Shown: positions 5,845-12,448 of the stretch, piece after piece | How positions within the stretch are numbered: the stretch's first letter is position 1 | Layout of the letters: each line of letters opens with the position of its first letter | Assembly: GCA_964383905.1 (NCBI GenBank) | Contig: CAYLJO010000185.1 | Location: 1 to 12,448, forward strand | Length of the DNA stretch: 12,448 bases | Source of the DNA: CAYLJO01 sp964383905 | GTDB lineage: Bacteria > Acidobacteriota > Blastocatellia > Pyrinomonadales > Pyrinomonadaceae | Direction of reading: 5' to 3' | The notes under the pieces: generated by a model | What the model saw: only the letters and a program-made list of their open reading frames with translations | What the model was told of the DNA's origin: nothing | The model's database searches: none | Program-made: the position numbers and the translations under genes

Positions 5845-5872
5845 TTTAGACGGACGCCCGTTGCTCTATGAT
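5845..5872 (+). promoter_or_regulatory. Possible promoter of the amidohydrolase gene
   Basis: TTTAGA (5845-5850) and TATGAT (5867-5872) are separated by 16 bp, and the -10 box matches five of six consensus bases. The -10 box lies in the loop of a small dyad, CCCGTT (5857-5862) with AACGGG (5873-5878), which could be an operator. The start codon at 5923 would have a leader of about 45 nt. Confidence 0.4.
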
Positions 5873-5922
5873 AACGGGGGAAGAGTGAAGTCGATACCAA
5901 GTAATAAGATCATCTTACCCGC

Positions 5923-7983
5923 ATGACGATCAGACTGTTCACCCTGCGCTCGACCTGCTCGGCAATAATCGCTAATTTCTGCGCCATTCTCCTGTTGGCG
6001 CTCTCGCCCACCGCGGGCGCGCAGACGAGGGCGACTTCCAGCCCCCGAGTAATCGAAAGCGGCAAGTTCCGCCTGCACAAATTCGAGCAGCCCATCGGGG
6101 AGGAGAGCTACGTCATTACGCGCGACGGCGACTCGCTGGTGACCCGGTCGTCCTTCGAGTTTACCGATCGCGGGACGGAAGTGCCCCTCACTGCCATGCT
6201 CCGCACACGGCAGAACCTGACGCCGGAAAGCTTCGTCATTAAGGGAAATGTTTCTCGCTTTGCCACGATAGACACTTCCATCGACGTTAAAGATGGTGCG
6301 GCGACCATTCGTGAGGGCAAAGAATCACGGCAGGCGACCGTGCCTGATCGCTTTTTCACGCTCAGCGGTTACGCGCCCGTGGCGATGCAGATGATGCTCG
6401 TGCGCTACCTGTCGAGCCGCAACATCGACGGCCCGGTCATAACACTCCCCGGCGGCCAAGTGAGGGTCGAACCGCGCGGGCGCGATGCCATTAAAGTCGG
6501 CGACAAACAGGTCGAGTTGGAGCGCTACAGCGTGAGCGGTCTGATCTGGGGGCGGGAGGCGCTCTGGTTTGACGGCGCTAAACAACTCGTCGCCGCCGTC
6601 ACCTACGACGCGGAGTTTGATCACTTCGAAGCGTTGCGTGAAGGCTATGAGTCGGCGCTCCCCGCTCTTGTCAGCAAAGCCGCCGAAGACGGTATGGCGG
6701 CGCTCGCACAGTTGGCGAGCCGCATCAGCCCGGCGCGCCAAAAAGCGCTCGTCATTACCGGCGCGACACTGATCGACGGCACGGGCAGAGCGCCGGTCGA
6801 GGACGCGCTGGTCGTCGTCGAGGGTGATCGCATCGTCGCCGCCGGCCCGCGGACGGAGACGAAAATTCCAACGGGGGCTGAGGTCGTTGACGCTCACGGG
6901 AAATACGTGTTGCCGGGCCTCTGGGATATGCACGCGCACTTCGAGCAGGTCGAATGGGGGCCGGTCTACCTGGCGGCCGGGGTGACAACGGCGCGAGATG
7001 TCGGCAATGAGTTCGAGTTCATCACGTCCGTGCGGGACGCGATCGGCAGCGGGCGCGGCCTCGGGCCGAGCCTGCTGCTCGCCGGGATTGTTGATGGTGA
7101 CAGCCCCACCGCGCTCGGCATCATTCGCGCCAATACACCCGAAGAGGCCCGCCGGGTGGTTAATCGCTATCACGCCGCGGGCTTCCAGCAGATGAAGATC
7201 TATAGCTCTGTGAAGCCGGAAATCGTCAAGGCTATTGCCGCTGAAGCACATAAGCTCGGCATGACCGTCACCGGCCACGTCCCCGAAGGTATGGACGCCA
7301 TCCAGGCCGTCGAAGCCGGGATGGACCAGATCAACCACGTCCAGTACCTGCCCCCGGTTATGCTGCCAAAAGGCGCGAGGCCACAGCCGGACGCCACGCC
7401 TGCGGCCATCGACCCCCAGTCACCTGAAGCGCAGCACGCTCTTCAGTTCTTCAAAGAACATGGGACGGTCATTGACCCTACGCTCGTCATCTTCGAGTGG
7501 GCCCTGCATCCGGCCGACACGCCGTTCGCAACTATCGAGCCCGGCGCGGCCAAGGTTCCCCCTCAGCTTTTTGGGCCGCTTAACAATACGGGTGTGCCGG
7601 CCCAAGCGGCGCCGCGCGCGCAGGCGATCTTCCAGCGGTTCCTCTCGATTGTCGGCGCCCTGCACCGCGCCGGCATCACCGTCGTCGCGGGCACGGACCA
7701 GGTCGTCCCCGGCCACAGCCTTCACCGCGAGATCGAGCTCTATGTCAAAGCAGGGTTTACGCCGATGGAAGCGATTCAGGCGGCCACCGTTGTGCCGGCC
7801 CGCGTGATGAAGGTAGACGGCGAAGTCGGCACCGTCGAGGCGGGTAAAAGGGCCGATCTGATCATCGTTGACGGTAATCCGCTTGAATCAATCAGTAATA
7901 TCCGTAGGGTAAAGAGTGTCGTGGCAAAGGGGCGTTTGTACGACTGCGCTGCGCTCTGGCAAAGCGTCGGATTTCAACCCTAA
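5923..7983 (+). CDS. Exported metal-dependent amidohydrolase with extra N-terminal domain
   Basis: A 686-residue protein of the amidohydrolase superfamily. Residues 1-34 are a signal peptide (positive start, hydrophobic AIIANFCAILLLALSP, cleavage after AGA-Q), so it acts outside the cytoplasm. Residues 35-270 form a separate domain with no motif I recognise, containing a hydrophobic, beta-rich pattern. Residues 275-675 are the imidazolonepropionase/prolidase-like amidohydrolase domain. It starts with ITGATLIDGTG and carries the metal residues His337 and His339 (DMHAHF), probable carbamylated Lys425 (MKIYSS), His452 (GHVPEG), His472 (NHVQYL) and Asp592 (AGTDQ). It ends with VGTVEAGKRADLIIVDGNP. 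All metal ligands are present, so it should be active, perhaps on cyclic amides or peptides. The substrate is not predictable. The start ATG 5923 has a poor ribosome-binding site, but a TAA lies six codons upstream in the same frame and the signal peptide begins here. A probable promoter lies upstream. Confidence 0.9.
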   Translation: MTIRLFTLRSTCSAIIANFCAILLLALSPTAGAQTRATSSPRVIESGKFRLHKFEQPIGEESYVITRDGDSLVTRSSFEFTDRGTEVPLTAMLRTRQNLTPESFVIKGNVSRFATIDTSIDVKDGAATIREGKESRQATVPDRFFTLSGYAPVAMQMMLVRYLSSRNIDGPVITLPGGQVRVEPRGRDAIKVGDKQVELERYSVSGLIWGREALWFDGAKQLVAAVTYDAEFDHFEALREGYESALPALVSKAAEDGMAALAQLASRISPARQKALVITGATLIDGTGRAPVEDALVVVEGDRIVAAGPRTETKIPTGAEVVDAHGKYVLPGLWDMHAHFEQVEWGPVYLAAGVTTARDVGNEFEFITSVRDAIGSGRGLGPSLLLAGIVDGDSPTALGIIRANTPEEARRVVNRYHAAGFQQMKIYSSVKPEIVKAIAAEAHKLGMTVTGHVPEGMDAIQAVEAGMDQINHVQYLPPVMLPKGARPQPDATPAAIDPQSPEAQHALQFFKEHGTVIDPTLVIFEWALHPADTPFATIEPGAAKVPPQLFGPLNNTGVPAQAAPRAQAIFQRFLSIVGALHRAGITVVAGTDQVVPGHSLHREIELYVKAGFTPMEAIQAATVVPARVMKVDGEVGTVEAGKRADLIIVDGNPLESISNIRRVKSVVAKGRLYDCAALWQSVGFQP

Positions 7984-8036
7984 CGCGGACGACGTGCGGA
8001 GAATAGATTAGGCATGACACGACGGAGGTGAAAGAG

Positions 8037-8819
8037 ATGAATAGACTCCAGGGAAAATACGTATTGCTGACGGGCGCGTCGCGGGGGCTGGGGCGGAGCC
8101 TGGCGATTGATTTCGCACGCGAAGGGGCGGCGGCGCTATCAATTGTTGCGCGCAACAACGAGGCGTTAAGTGAAGTGCGCGAGCGCATACGCGAGGCGGC
8201 ACCCGCGGCCAAAGTGCTGCAGATTACCGCCGACCTGACCAGGCAGGAGGAGATCGAGCGCGTCATCGCGGAGACACTCGGCGAATTCGGGGGGCGTCTG
8301 GATGTGCTCGTCAATAACGCGTCGGCGATCGGCCCGACCCCGCTGCCCTATCTGCTCGATTATCCCCTTGAGGATTTCCGCTCGGTGCTCGATACTAATC
8401 TTCTCGCGCCATTCCTTCTGATCAAGAAAGCGTTGCCCGCAATGATCGAGCACGGCGGATCGATCATTAACGTCACGAGCGATGCGGGCAACACGGGCTA
8501 TCCCGGCTGGGGGGCGTACGGAATTTCGAAGTTCGGTCTGGAAGGGATGTCGCAGACCTGGGCCGCGGAGTTGGAGGGGAGTGGCGTGCGCGTCAACTTA
8601 GTCGATCCGGGCGAGATGAATACCGCGATGCATCGCGCCGCCGAGCCGGAAGAGGATCCGACCCAGTGGGCCGACCCGGCCGAAGTGACCGAAGTCTTTA
8701 TTTACCTGGCCTCAGATGAATCGAAAGACGTCAACGGTCAGAGGTTCCAGGCACAGGAGGAGAACTGGGGCCAGACAACCGCCGCCCCGGGTACCGCGGC
8801 GCACGCCAACGCGCCGTAG
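8037..8819 (+). CDS. Short-chain dehydrogenase/reductase (SDR family)
   Basis: A 260-residue classical SDR oxidoreductase that uses NAD(P) to oxidise or reduce an alcohol, ketone or sugar. The cofactor motif TGASRGLG is at residues 12-19, and the Arg after the Ser suggests NADP preference. NNAS (93-96) and the active-site residues Asn121, Ser148 (NVTSDAG), Tyr161 and Lys165 (YGISK) are all in place. The post-catalytic VNLVDPGEMNT is normal. The C-terminus (about residues 235-260, AQEENWGQTTAAPGTAAHANAP) is low in complexity and may be disordered. The start ATG 8037 is preceded by GGAGGTG at 8024-8030. The GTG inside that Shine-Dalgarno sequence (8028) is rejected. The stop TAG overlaps an in-frame GTG of the following QueA-like frame by one base, so the two genes are probably co-transcribed. 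The substrate is unknown. Confidence 0.93.
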   Translation: MNRLQGKYVLLTGASRGLGRSLAIDFAREGAAALSIVARNNEALSEVRERIREAAPAAKVLQITADLTRQEEIERVIAETLGEFGGRLDVLVNNASAIGPTPLPYLLDYPLEDFRSVLDTNLLAPFLLIKKALPAMIEHGGSIINVTSDAGNTGYPGWGAYGISKFGLEGMSQTWAAELEGSGVRVNLVDPGEMNTAMHRAAEPEEDPTQWADPAEVTEVFIYLASDESKDVNGQRFQAQEENWGQTTAAPGTAAHANAP

Positions 8820-8836
8820 TGCTTGAGAGGCTACAG

Positions 8837-9886
8837 ATGTCGTCGCCGTTCTCATTCACTCTTCCCGCGGAGCTATCGGCGCGCGAGCCACCGGAGCGAC
8901 GCGGTATTGCTCGCGACAAAGTCCGGCTGATGGTCATCAACCGCTCGACCTTCCACGCCGAGCATACCCGCTTCGACCGGCTGGGCCAGTACCTCCATTC
9001 CGGCGACCTGCTTGTTTTCAATGCGAGCCGCACCCTTCCGGCCTCACTCGAGGGCTGCGCCGCCCCCGGTGGCCCCTGCATCGAGCTGCGGCTGGCCGAA
9101 CATCTGCCCGACGGTTCCTGGCTCGCGCTTCTCCTCTGCCGGAAAGGCGACCCGTTCTCCTGCGGCCTGCGCACCGGCATGCAGATTAGCTTCGGCGAAG
9201 GTCTGACCGGCACGGTCGAAGACCGGGACGCGAGAATTCCGAGGTTGTGGAAAATTCGCTTCTCAAAGTCCGGCCCGGACCTGCTGGATGCGATTTACCG
9301 ACTCGGTCGGCCCATCCGTTACGAATACGTCTCCGCCCCCTGGGACCTGGATTACTACCAGACCGTCTATGCGAAAGAACCCGGCTCGGCCGAGATGCCC
9401 TCCGCCGGCCGCGCCTTCACCTGGCAACTCCTTTTTGACCTGAAGCGCAAAGGCGTCGAGACCGCCTACGTGGTGTTGCATACGGGCCTCTCCTCATACA
9501 TGGATGACGAACTGGATGCGCTGCACCCGGCGTCCGAAGAAGAGTATTTCATTAGCGAAGCCGCCGCCGGGAAGATCAACCTCACCCGCGAGCGCGGCGG
9601 CCGCATTATCGCCGTCGGAACGACCGTGGTCCGCGCGCTGGAATCGGCAGCGGGTGAGGGCGGGAATGTTCAACCCGGCCGCGCCTATACACGGCTTCGC
9701 ATCACAGCCAATCACAAGCTGAAAATAGTGGACGGGTTATTAACCGGTCTGCACGAGCCGGAAGCCAGCCACCTCGATTTGCTCACGGCCTTTCTTCCGG
9801 CCGAGAAGATACGCGAAGCATACGAGGAGGCCGTACGGCAGAACTACCTGTGGCACGAGTTCGGTGACTTGAACTTGATCGTCTGA
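8837..9886 (+). CDS. QueA-like protein (S-adenosylmethionine:tRNA ribosyltransferase-isomerase family), divergent
   Basis: A 349-residue member of the QueA family. True QueA transfers the ribosyl part of SAM to 7-deazaguanine in tRNA during queuosine synthesis. Family landmarks are FTLPAELSAREPPERR (7-22), GDLLVFNASRTLPASL (56-71), DYYQTVYAKEPGSAEMPSAG (172-191) and the end FGDLNLI (342-348). The protein departs from canonical QueA in catalytic regions. The LHVGxGTFxPV segment is here LHTGLSSYMDDE (214-225). The TNFHLPxSTLLMLV segment is TGLHEPEASHLDLL (303-316). It therefore belongs to a paralogous group whose reaction may differ. No tgt or other queuosine gene is nearby. The start ATG 8837 has GAGAGG (8825-8830) at good spacing. 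GTG 8819, overlapping the SDR stop codon, is the alternative. It is followed 24 bp later by a GNAT gene. Confidence 0.88.
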   Translation: MSSPFSFTLPAELSAREPPERRGIARDKVRLMVINRSTFHAEHTRFDRLGQYLHSGDLLVFNASRTLPASLEGCAAPGGPCIELRLAEHLPDGSWLALLLCRKGDPFSCGLRTGMQISFGEGLTGTVEDRDARIPRLWKIRFSKSGPDLLDAIYRLGRPIRYEYVSAPWDLDYYQTVYAKEPGSAEMPSAGRAFTWQLLFDLKRKGVETAYVVLHTGLSSYMDDELDALHPASEEEYFISEAAAGKINLTRERGGRIIAVGTTVVRALESAAGEGGNVQPGRAYTRLRITANHKLKIVDGLLTGLHEPEASHLDLLTAFLPAEKIREAYEEAVRQNYLWHEFGDLNLIV

Positions 9887-9910
9887 TCGAACACCCTATC
9901 CGGAAAAGAT

Positions 9911-10363
9911 ATGGAAGTAGATTTCAGAGCCGCGGGGACCGCGGACATCGACTTGCTGATCGGATTAATGAGAAAACTCTACGAGTTTGATCATAACTCC
10001 TTCGATCAGGAGAACGCGCGCCGCGGGCTGGTCAAGCTGCTCGATGACGAGTCGCTAGGGCGTGTCTGGTTGATCCGGCACGCCGGCGAGACGGTCGGCT
10101 ACGTTGTCCTGACGTTCGGGTTCAGTCTGGAATTTCATGGGCGGGACGCTCTCGTTGACGAGATTTACCTCACGGAAGATTATCGCGGGCGTGGTATCGG
10201 CAGGCGCGCCCTGGAGTTTGTCTTCGCGTTTTGCCGCTCCCACGGGATCGACGCCGTCCATCTTGAGGTGGAAAAGGCCAACACCCGCGCCAGAGCCCTA
10301 TATCTCAAAGCCGGTTTTGCCGATCATACTCGCCATTTCATGACCAAGTGGATTTCCGGGTGA
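9911..10363 (+). CDS. GNAT-family N-acetyltransferase
   Basis: A 150-residue acetyltransferase of the GNAT fold, which moves an acetyl group from acetyl-CoA to an amine. Motif A is clear: the strand ALVDEIYLTEDYRGRGIGRRAL (80-101) contains the pyrophosphate-binding RGRGIG. Motif B is HLEVEKANTRARALYLKAGF (117-136), with the usual N-x-x-A-x-x-x-Y pattern. The N-terminal alpha1-alpha2 region (TADIDLLIGLMRKLYEFDH) is typical. The length is normal. The acceptor cannot be predicted. The ribosome-binding site is weak (GGAAAAG). The gene begins 24 bp after the QueA-like gene and its stop TGA overlaps a GTG of the next small gene, so coupling in an operon is likely. Confidence 0.9.
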   Translation: MEVDFRAAGTADIDLLIGLMRKLYEFDHNSFDQENARRGLVKLLDDESLGRVWLIRHAGETVGYVVLTFGFSLEFHGRDALVDEIYLTEDYRGRGIGRRALEFVFAFCRSHGIDAVHLEVEKANTRARALYLKAGFADHTRHFMTKWISG

Positions 10364-10689
10364 AGTGGGTGTCAGCTATTACGGAGCAGGAGTTTAGGAG
10401 GCTTTGCGATGATCTCTATGCCGGCCGGGAAGACGTCTACCCGCTCAGCCCTTCCATGAGCAAGAGGGAAGCACTGTTGTGGATGCTTTACGGCAGTCTC
10501 GTCAGCCTGCTCGATGTGCCTGCGGATTACCAACCACCCTTGACTCCGGAAACAAGCGCTGACCCATATTTTTATGCGATCTGCGATCTCTTACCCCGTC
10601 ACATGGAACCGCCGTTCGATGCCGGAGCCATCCTCGCCGAATTTCTTGAAAAATTAGAGGATGAATTGCAGGTATACAATACACACTGA
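10360..10689 (+). CDS. Small hypothetical protein
   Basis: A 109-residue acidic soluble protein that I do not recognise. It reads as mostly helical (EQEFRRLCDDLYAGRED, SKREALLWMLYGSLVSLLDV, AGAILAEFLEKLEDELQVY), with proline-rich linkers and no signal peptide or membrane segment. Starts in frame are GTG 10348, 10360 and 10369. GTG 10360 is chosen because GTGA (10360-10363) overlaps the stop of the GNAT gene, a classic arrangement for translational coupling. Coding status is supported by the length of the open frame, the absence of a better frame on either strand, and amino-acid composition similar to its neighbours. The function is unknown and it may serve with the acetyltransferase. Confidence 0.65.
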   Translation: MKWVSAITEQEFRRLCDDLYAGREDVYPLSPSMSKREALLWMLYGSLVSLLDVPADYQPPLTPETSADPYFYAICDLLPRHMEPPFDAGAILAEFLEKLEDELQVYNTH

Positions 10690-10862
10690 TGTAAATGAAC
10701 GACGGTGCATATCAGGTTTATCAAAAAATAGCCATGCCTATTCTCCGCCTCACATCTGCTGTTCAACCCGCCTTATCCTATCCTGACAGCTTGCGTATAG
10801 CCTTATGTGGCAACTAGACTTCACCCGCCGGTTGGCTTCGCTCAGAATAGTCCGGAGAGCTT
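10690..10862. other. Intergenic region with no identified element
   Basis: These 173 bp are richer in A and T than the flanking genes. TTGCGT (10791-10796) and TAGACT (10815-10820), 18 bp apart, are the only promoter-like pair I see, and the match is poor. No hairpin terminator, tRNA or open frame with a ribosome-binding site is visible. A promoter for the dimethylargininase-like gene probably lies here. Confidence 0.3.
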
Positions 10863-11702
10863 ATGCTGAGAGCTTTGACCCGCGCCGTGTCGCCAAACAT
10901 TGGGGCCTGTGAGCTGACATTTAGGGACCGTGAGCGGATTGATTACAAACGGGCGGTGAATCAGCACGAAGAGTACTGCGGCCTGCTCAGCTCGCTAGGC
11001 GTCTGGGTGATCTTGCTTGAGGCCGGCGACTCGTACCCCGACTGCTGCTTTATCGAGGATACGGCGATTGTCCTTGACGAACTCGCCATCATTACCAGCA
11101 TGGGAACCGCATCACGCCGCGGCGAGACCTCGGCGGTTGAAAGGGAATTAGCCGGATACCGCGAGACGGCTTACATCAGGCTCCCCGCCGCCATCGAAGG
11201 CGGCGATGTGATGCAGGTCGGGAAAAAAGTGTTCGTCGGCCTGTCGCACCGCACCAACGCGCAGGGCATCGAAGCCCTCACACAAATACTGAAACCATTG
11301 GGGTATGAGGTGTCCCCAGTCCATTTGAGAGGCTGCCTACACCTGAAGACCGCCTGCACCGCGATTGATGATGAGACCATCCTCGCGAACCCGCATTGGA
11401 TCGACCTCAATCCGTTTAAGGCCTTTAATGTCCTGCACACGCCGGAAGATGAGCCGTGGGCCGCCAACACGCTCCGCATCAGAGATAGGGTGTGCCTCGG
11501 CGCCGATACCCCTCGAACAATCAACCTGGTCCGCAAGCTGAATGACGGCGTTGAGATTCTCGACATCTCGGAATTTCGTAAAGCCGAAGGGAGCCTGACA
11601 TGCCTCAGCATCATCTTTCAAGATCTTAATCCCTTCATTCAAAGCGAAGCCGCACGCCCGCTTGAGAATTTCAACCGTACACCTGAGAGGAGGCGCTCAT
11701 GA
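10863..11702 (+). CDS. ddaH: Dimethylarginine dimethylaminohydrolase (DDAH)-like hydrolase
   Basis: A 279-residue member of the guanidino-modifying (amidinotransferase/arginine deiminase fold) superfamily. It is closest to dimethylargininase, which splits methylarginines into citrulline and an amine. Substrate and catalytic motifs are in order: PDCCFIEDTA (59-68) with Asp66, IEGGDV (111-116) with Glu112, SHRTNAQG (128-135), the catalytic His160 in CLHLKTACT, the EPWAAN turn (197-202) and the nucleophile Cys247 in KAEGSLTCLSIIF. The triad Cys-His-Glu is complete, so the protein should be active. Methylarginine, arginine or another guanidine could be the substrate. There is no signal peptide. 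The start ATG 10863 has GGAG at 10854-10857. The last about 20 residues (SEAARPLENFNRTPERRRS) extend past the usual end. Its stop codon overlaps the start of the LprI-like gene as ATGA. Confidence 0.9.
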   Translation: MLRALTRAVSPNIGACELTFRDRERIDYKRAVNQHEEYCGLLSSLGVWVILLEAGDSYPDCCFIEDTAIVLDELAIITSMGTASRRGETSAVERELAGYRETAYIRLPAAIEGGDVMQVGKKVFVGLSHRTNAQGIEALTQILKPLGYEVSPVHLRGCLHLKTACTAIDDETILANPHWIDLNPFKAFNVLHTPEDEPWAANTLRIRDRVCLGADTPRTINLVRKLNDGVEILDISEFRKAEGSLTCLSIIFQDLNPFIQSEAARPLENFNRTPERRRS

Positions 11703-11797
11703 AGAAAGGAGCCATCAGTATCTTGGTTCTCTTCTGTTTTCTACTCAGCTTGGCTGCGCGCGCGCGAAAAGAGGCGAGCCCAAAGACTTCCCTGTGA
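11699..11797 (+). pseudogene. Signal-peptide part of a frame-broken LprI/DUF1311 gene
   Basis: An ATG at 11699 with a strong Shine-Dalgarno AGAGGAGG (11686-11693) opens a frame for MKKGAISILVLFCFLLSLA and then RARKEASPKTSL before a TGA at 11795. The first part is a textbook signal peptide. The mature DUF1311 domain starts in another frame about 20 codons later, so this is the 5' part of one gene split by frameshift. The break lies between an 11-base GC alternation (11756-11766) plus AAAA (11767-11770) and a CCC run (11790-11792). The ATG overlaps the previous stop as ATGA. Confidence 0.7.
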
Positions 11798-11816
11798 GAA
11801 AACCGCTGTCACGCAA

Positions 11817-12104
11817 TTGGAGATGAATGATTGTGCTCACCAGGAGTATGTCAAAGCCGACGCCGAAATGAACCGGGTCTACAAACAGCTCATCTCCGTT
11901 CTGGCGGCAGACCAGGCTAAAGATCAAACGAAATTAAGGGAGGCGCAGCGGGCATGGGTCAAATACAGGGATGCGAACTGTGAAAGCGAGTCCTCCCTTA
12001 ACGAAGGGAGAACTATATACCCGATGGTTTATGACATTTGTCTCACTTCCATGACCGAGGAGCGAACTAAAAGATTGAAGGACATGCTGGCAGACAGGCA
12101 ATGA
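11817..12104 (+). CDS. LprI-like DUF1311 domain protein (mature part, frameshifted from its signal peptide)
   Basis: This frame encodes the DUF1311/LprI domain: LEMNDCAHQEYVKADAEMNR (the usual M-N-x-C...A-D-x-x-x-N signature), VYKQLISVLAADQ, LREAQRAWVKYRDANC and a closing ICLTSMTEERTKRLKDML. The conserved cysteines probably form disulfides, as expected for an exported protein. LprI relatives inhibit lysozyme in mycobacteria; other members are uncharacterised. In this frame homology-like sequence already begins at about 11790 (PCEKTAVTQ), yet the only starts are a TTG at 11817 and ATG 11823, without a ribosome-binding site or signal peptide. The natural start is therefore ATG 11699 in another frame. 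The gene is broken, phase-variable or misread here. A hairpin terminator follows 25 bp after the stop. Confidence 0.75.
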   Translation: MEMNDCAHQEYVKADAEMNRVYKQLISVLAADQAKDQTKLREAQRAWVKYRDANCESESSLNEGRTIYPMVYDICLTSMTEERTKRLKDMLADRQ

Positions 12105-12128
12105 TTGAAAGCGCCTGCACATCACCTG

Positions 12129-12165
12129 GCTAGCATAGCTGCACGAGCCATGCTAGCATTTCTTA
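12129..12165 (+). terminator. Rho-independent terminator after the LprI-like gene
   Basis: GCTAGCAT (12129-12136) pairs with ATGCTAGC (12150-12157). After one A-C mismatch GCT (12138-12140) pairs with AGC (12146-12148) around a GCACG loop, giving 11 pairs in total. The T-rich ATTTCTTAT follows immediately. It lies 25 bp after the LprI stop and separates this operon from the DUF2231 gene. Confidence 0.75.
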
Positions 12166-12293
12166 TCGCTAACCTTCGATTAGTTACGAGGTACCCGGGC
12201 CCTGCAACCCCCTGGTTTGCCTACATGCGGTAATGGTGCGTTTGGATAGCAATAAGTGATTTCACGGGCGGCACCGAATACGGAGGAGAAAAT

Positions 12294-12448
12294 ATGGCAT
12301 CGGAAGCTTTGGTCAAAGCAATTGAAAAGCAGGACTGGTTGGAACAGGCCAGCGAGGCCATCCAGCCGGCCGTCACAGAGGCGTTTAAGGCGGGTGGCCC
12401 GGCGGGGCAGCAGGTCAAGAATTTTCTTCACGGCACGTGGCTCGGTCA
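12294..12448 (+). CDS. DUF2231 membrane protein, N-terminal fragment cut by window end
   Basis: Fifty-one codons are visible: MASEALVKAIEKQDWLEQ, then SEAIQPAVTEAFKAGG and finally VKNFLHGTWLG, followed by an incomplete codon consistent with His. The segment FLHGTWLGH is the conserved entry to DUF2231 integral membrane proteins, which continue with a HP-x-x-x-x-D-x-P-x-G pattern and four membrane helices. Some members carry a C-terminal Rieske iron-sulfur domain, which cannot be judged here. The start ATG 12294 has GGAGGAG (12282-12288) at five bases. The gene continues beyond the window and follows a strong terminator, so it needs its own promoter. No clear promoter boxes are seen. Confidence 0.85.
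   Translation, partial: MASEALVKAIEKQDWLEQASEAIQPAVTEAFKAGGPAGQQVKNFLHGTWLG

Noticed and set aside
6325..7338. Open frame of 337 codons on the - strand
   Set aside because: It lies antisense inside the amidohydrolase gene, whose domain and metal residues are clear. Its translation shows no motif and it has no ribosome-binding site. It is a shadow caused by GC-rich codon use.
11700..11762. Read-through of the DDAH stop TGA as another selenocysteine codon fusing to the LprI frame
   Set aside because: The frame is open by chance. The sequence after the TGA (RKEPSVSWFSS) has no homology-like features, while the overlapping frame encodes a clear signal peptide. There is no conserved Cys position at the end of DDAH.
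12180..12188. TTAGTTACG as a third Rrf2 operator before the DUF2231 gene
   Set aside because: Only one half-site matches; no GTAAC lies 7 bp upstream, so the dyad is missing.
1..12448. Mobile elements, CRISPR arrays, tRNA or rRNA genes
   Set aside because: No transposase or integrase, no regularly spaced repeats and no tRNA-like cloverleaf with a T-loop GGTTCGA were seen on either strand.

Overview
The window reads as a gene-dense, GC-rich stretch of ordinary bacterial chromosome. About 14 intact or partial genes and one frame-broken gene all lie on the + strand, with short gaps. There is no sign of phage, transposon, CRISPR, tRNA or rRNA. The mix of families (unexported HtrA protease with thioredoxin, DinB-type and DUF2231 proteins, secreted amidohydrolase, dimethylargininase-like enzyme) suggests a free-living soil or sediment bacterium. 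Acidobacteriota is my best guess, by inference only.

Region 1 (1-3657) looks like a redox-stress block. An Rrf2-family repressor (132-572) has a promoter whose -10 box sits inside a perfect 17-bp palindrome. A second site with the same GTAAC-N7-GTYAC layout lies in front of the next gene, so the regulator probably controls itself and the genes after it. These are an HtrA-like serine protease without export signal (682-1737), a thioredoxin (1811-2152), a PaaI-type hotdog thioesterase (2192-2629) and a zinc-free NAD(P)H:quinone reductase (2695-3657). Two tandem hairpins (3673-3721) close this block.

Region 2 (3764-5717) holds a DinB-family protein, then the most unusual gene of the window: a single-domain rhodanese (4320-4664) interrupted by one in-frame TGA (4530-4532). 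The TGA falls five residues after the sulfur-accepting Cys, where related rhodaneses often have a second Cys. The frame continues intact for 43 codons and ends normally. A GC-rich hairpin begins 15 nt after the TGA, with a G in the second loop position. This is a candidate selenocysteine rhodanese. The alternative is a one-base nonsense mutation or read error. A conserved protein of unknown function (4815-5717) follows.

Region 3 (5923-10689) has an exported amidohydrolase with an extra N-terminal domain, a short-chain dehydrogenase, a divergent QueA-like protein, a GNAT acetyltransferase and a small unknown protein overlapping it by GTGA.

Region 4 (10863-12448) has a dimethylargininase-like hydrolase whose stop overlaps (ATGA) the start of an LprI/DUF1311 gene. 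That gene's signal peptide and mature domain are in different frames. A good hairpin terminator follows, then the start of a DUF2231 membrane protein cut by the window end.
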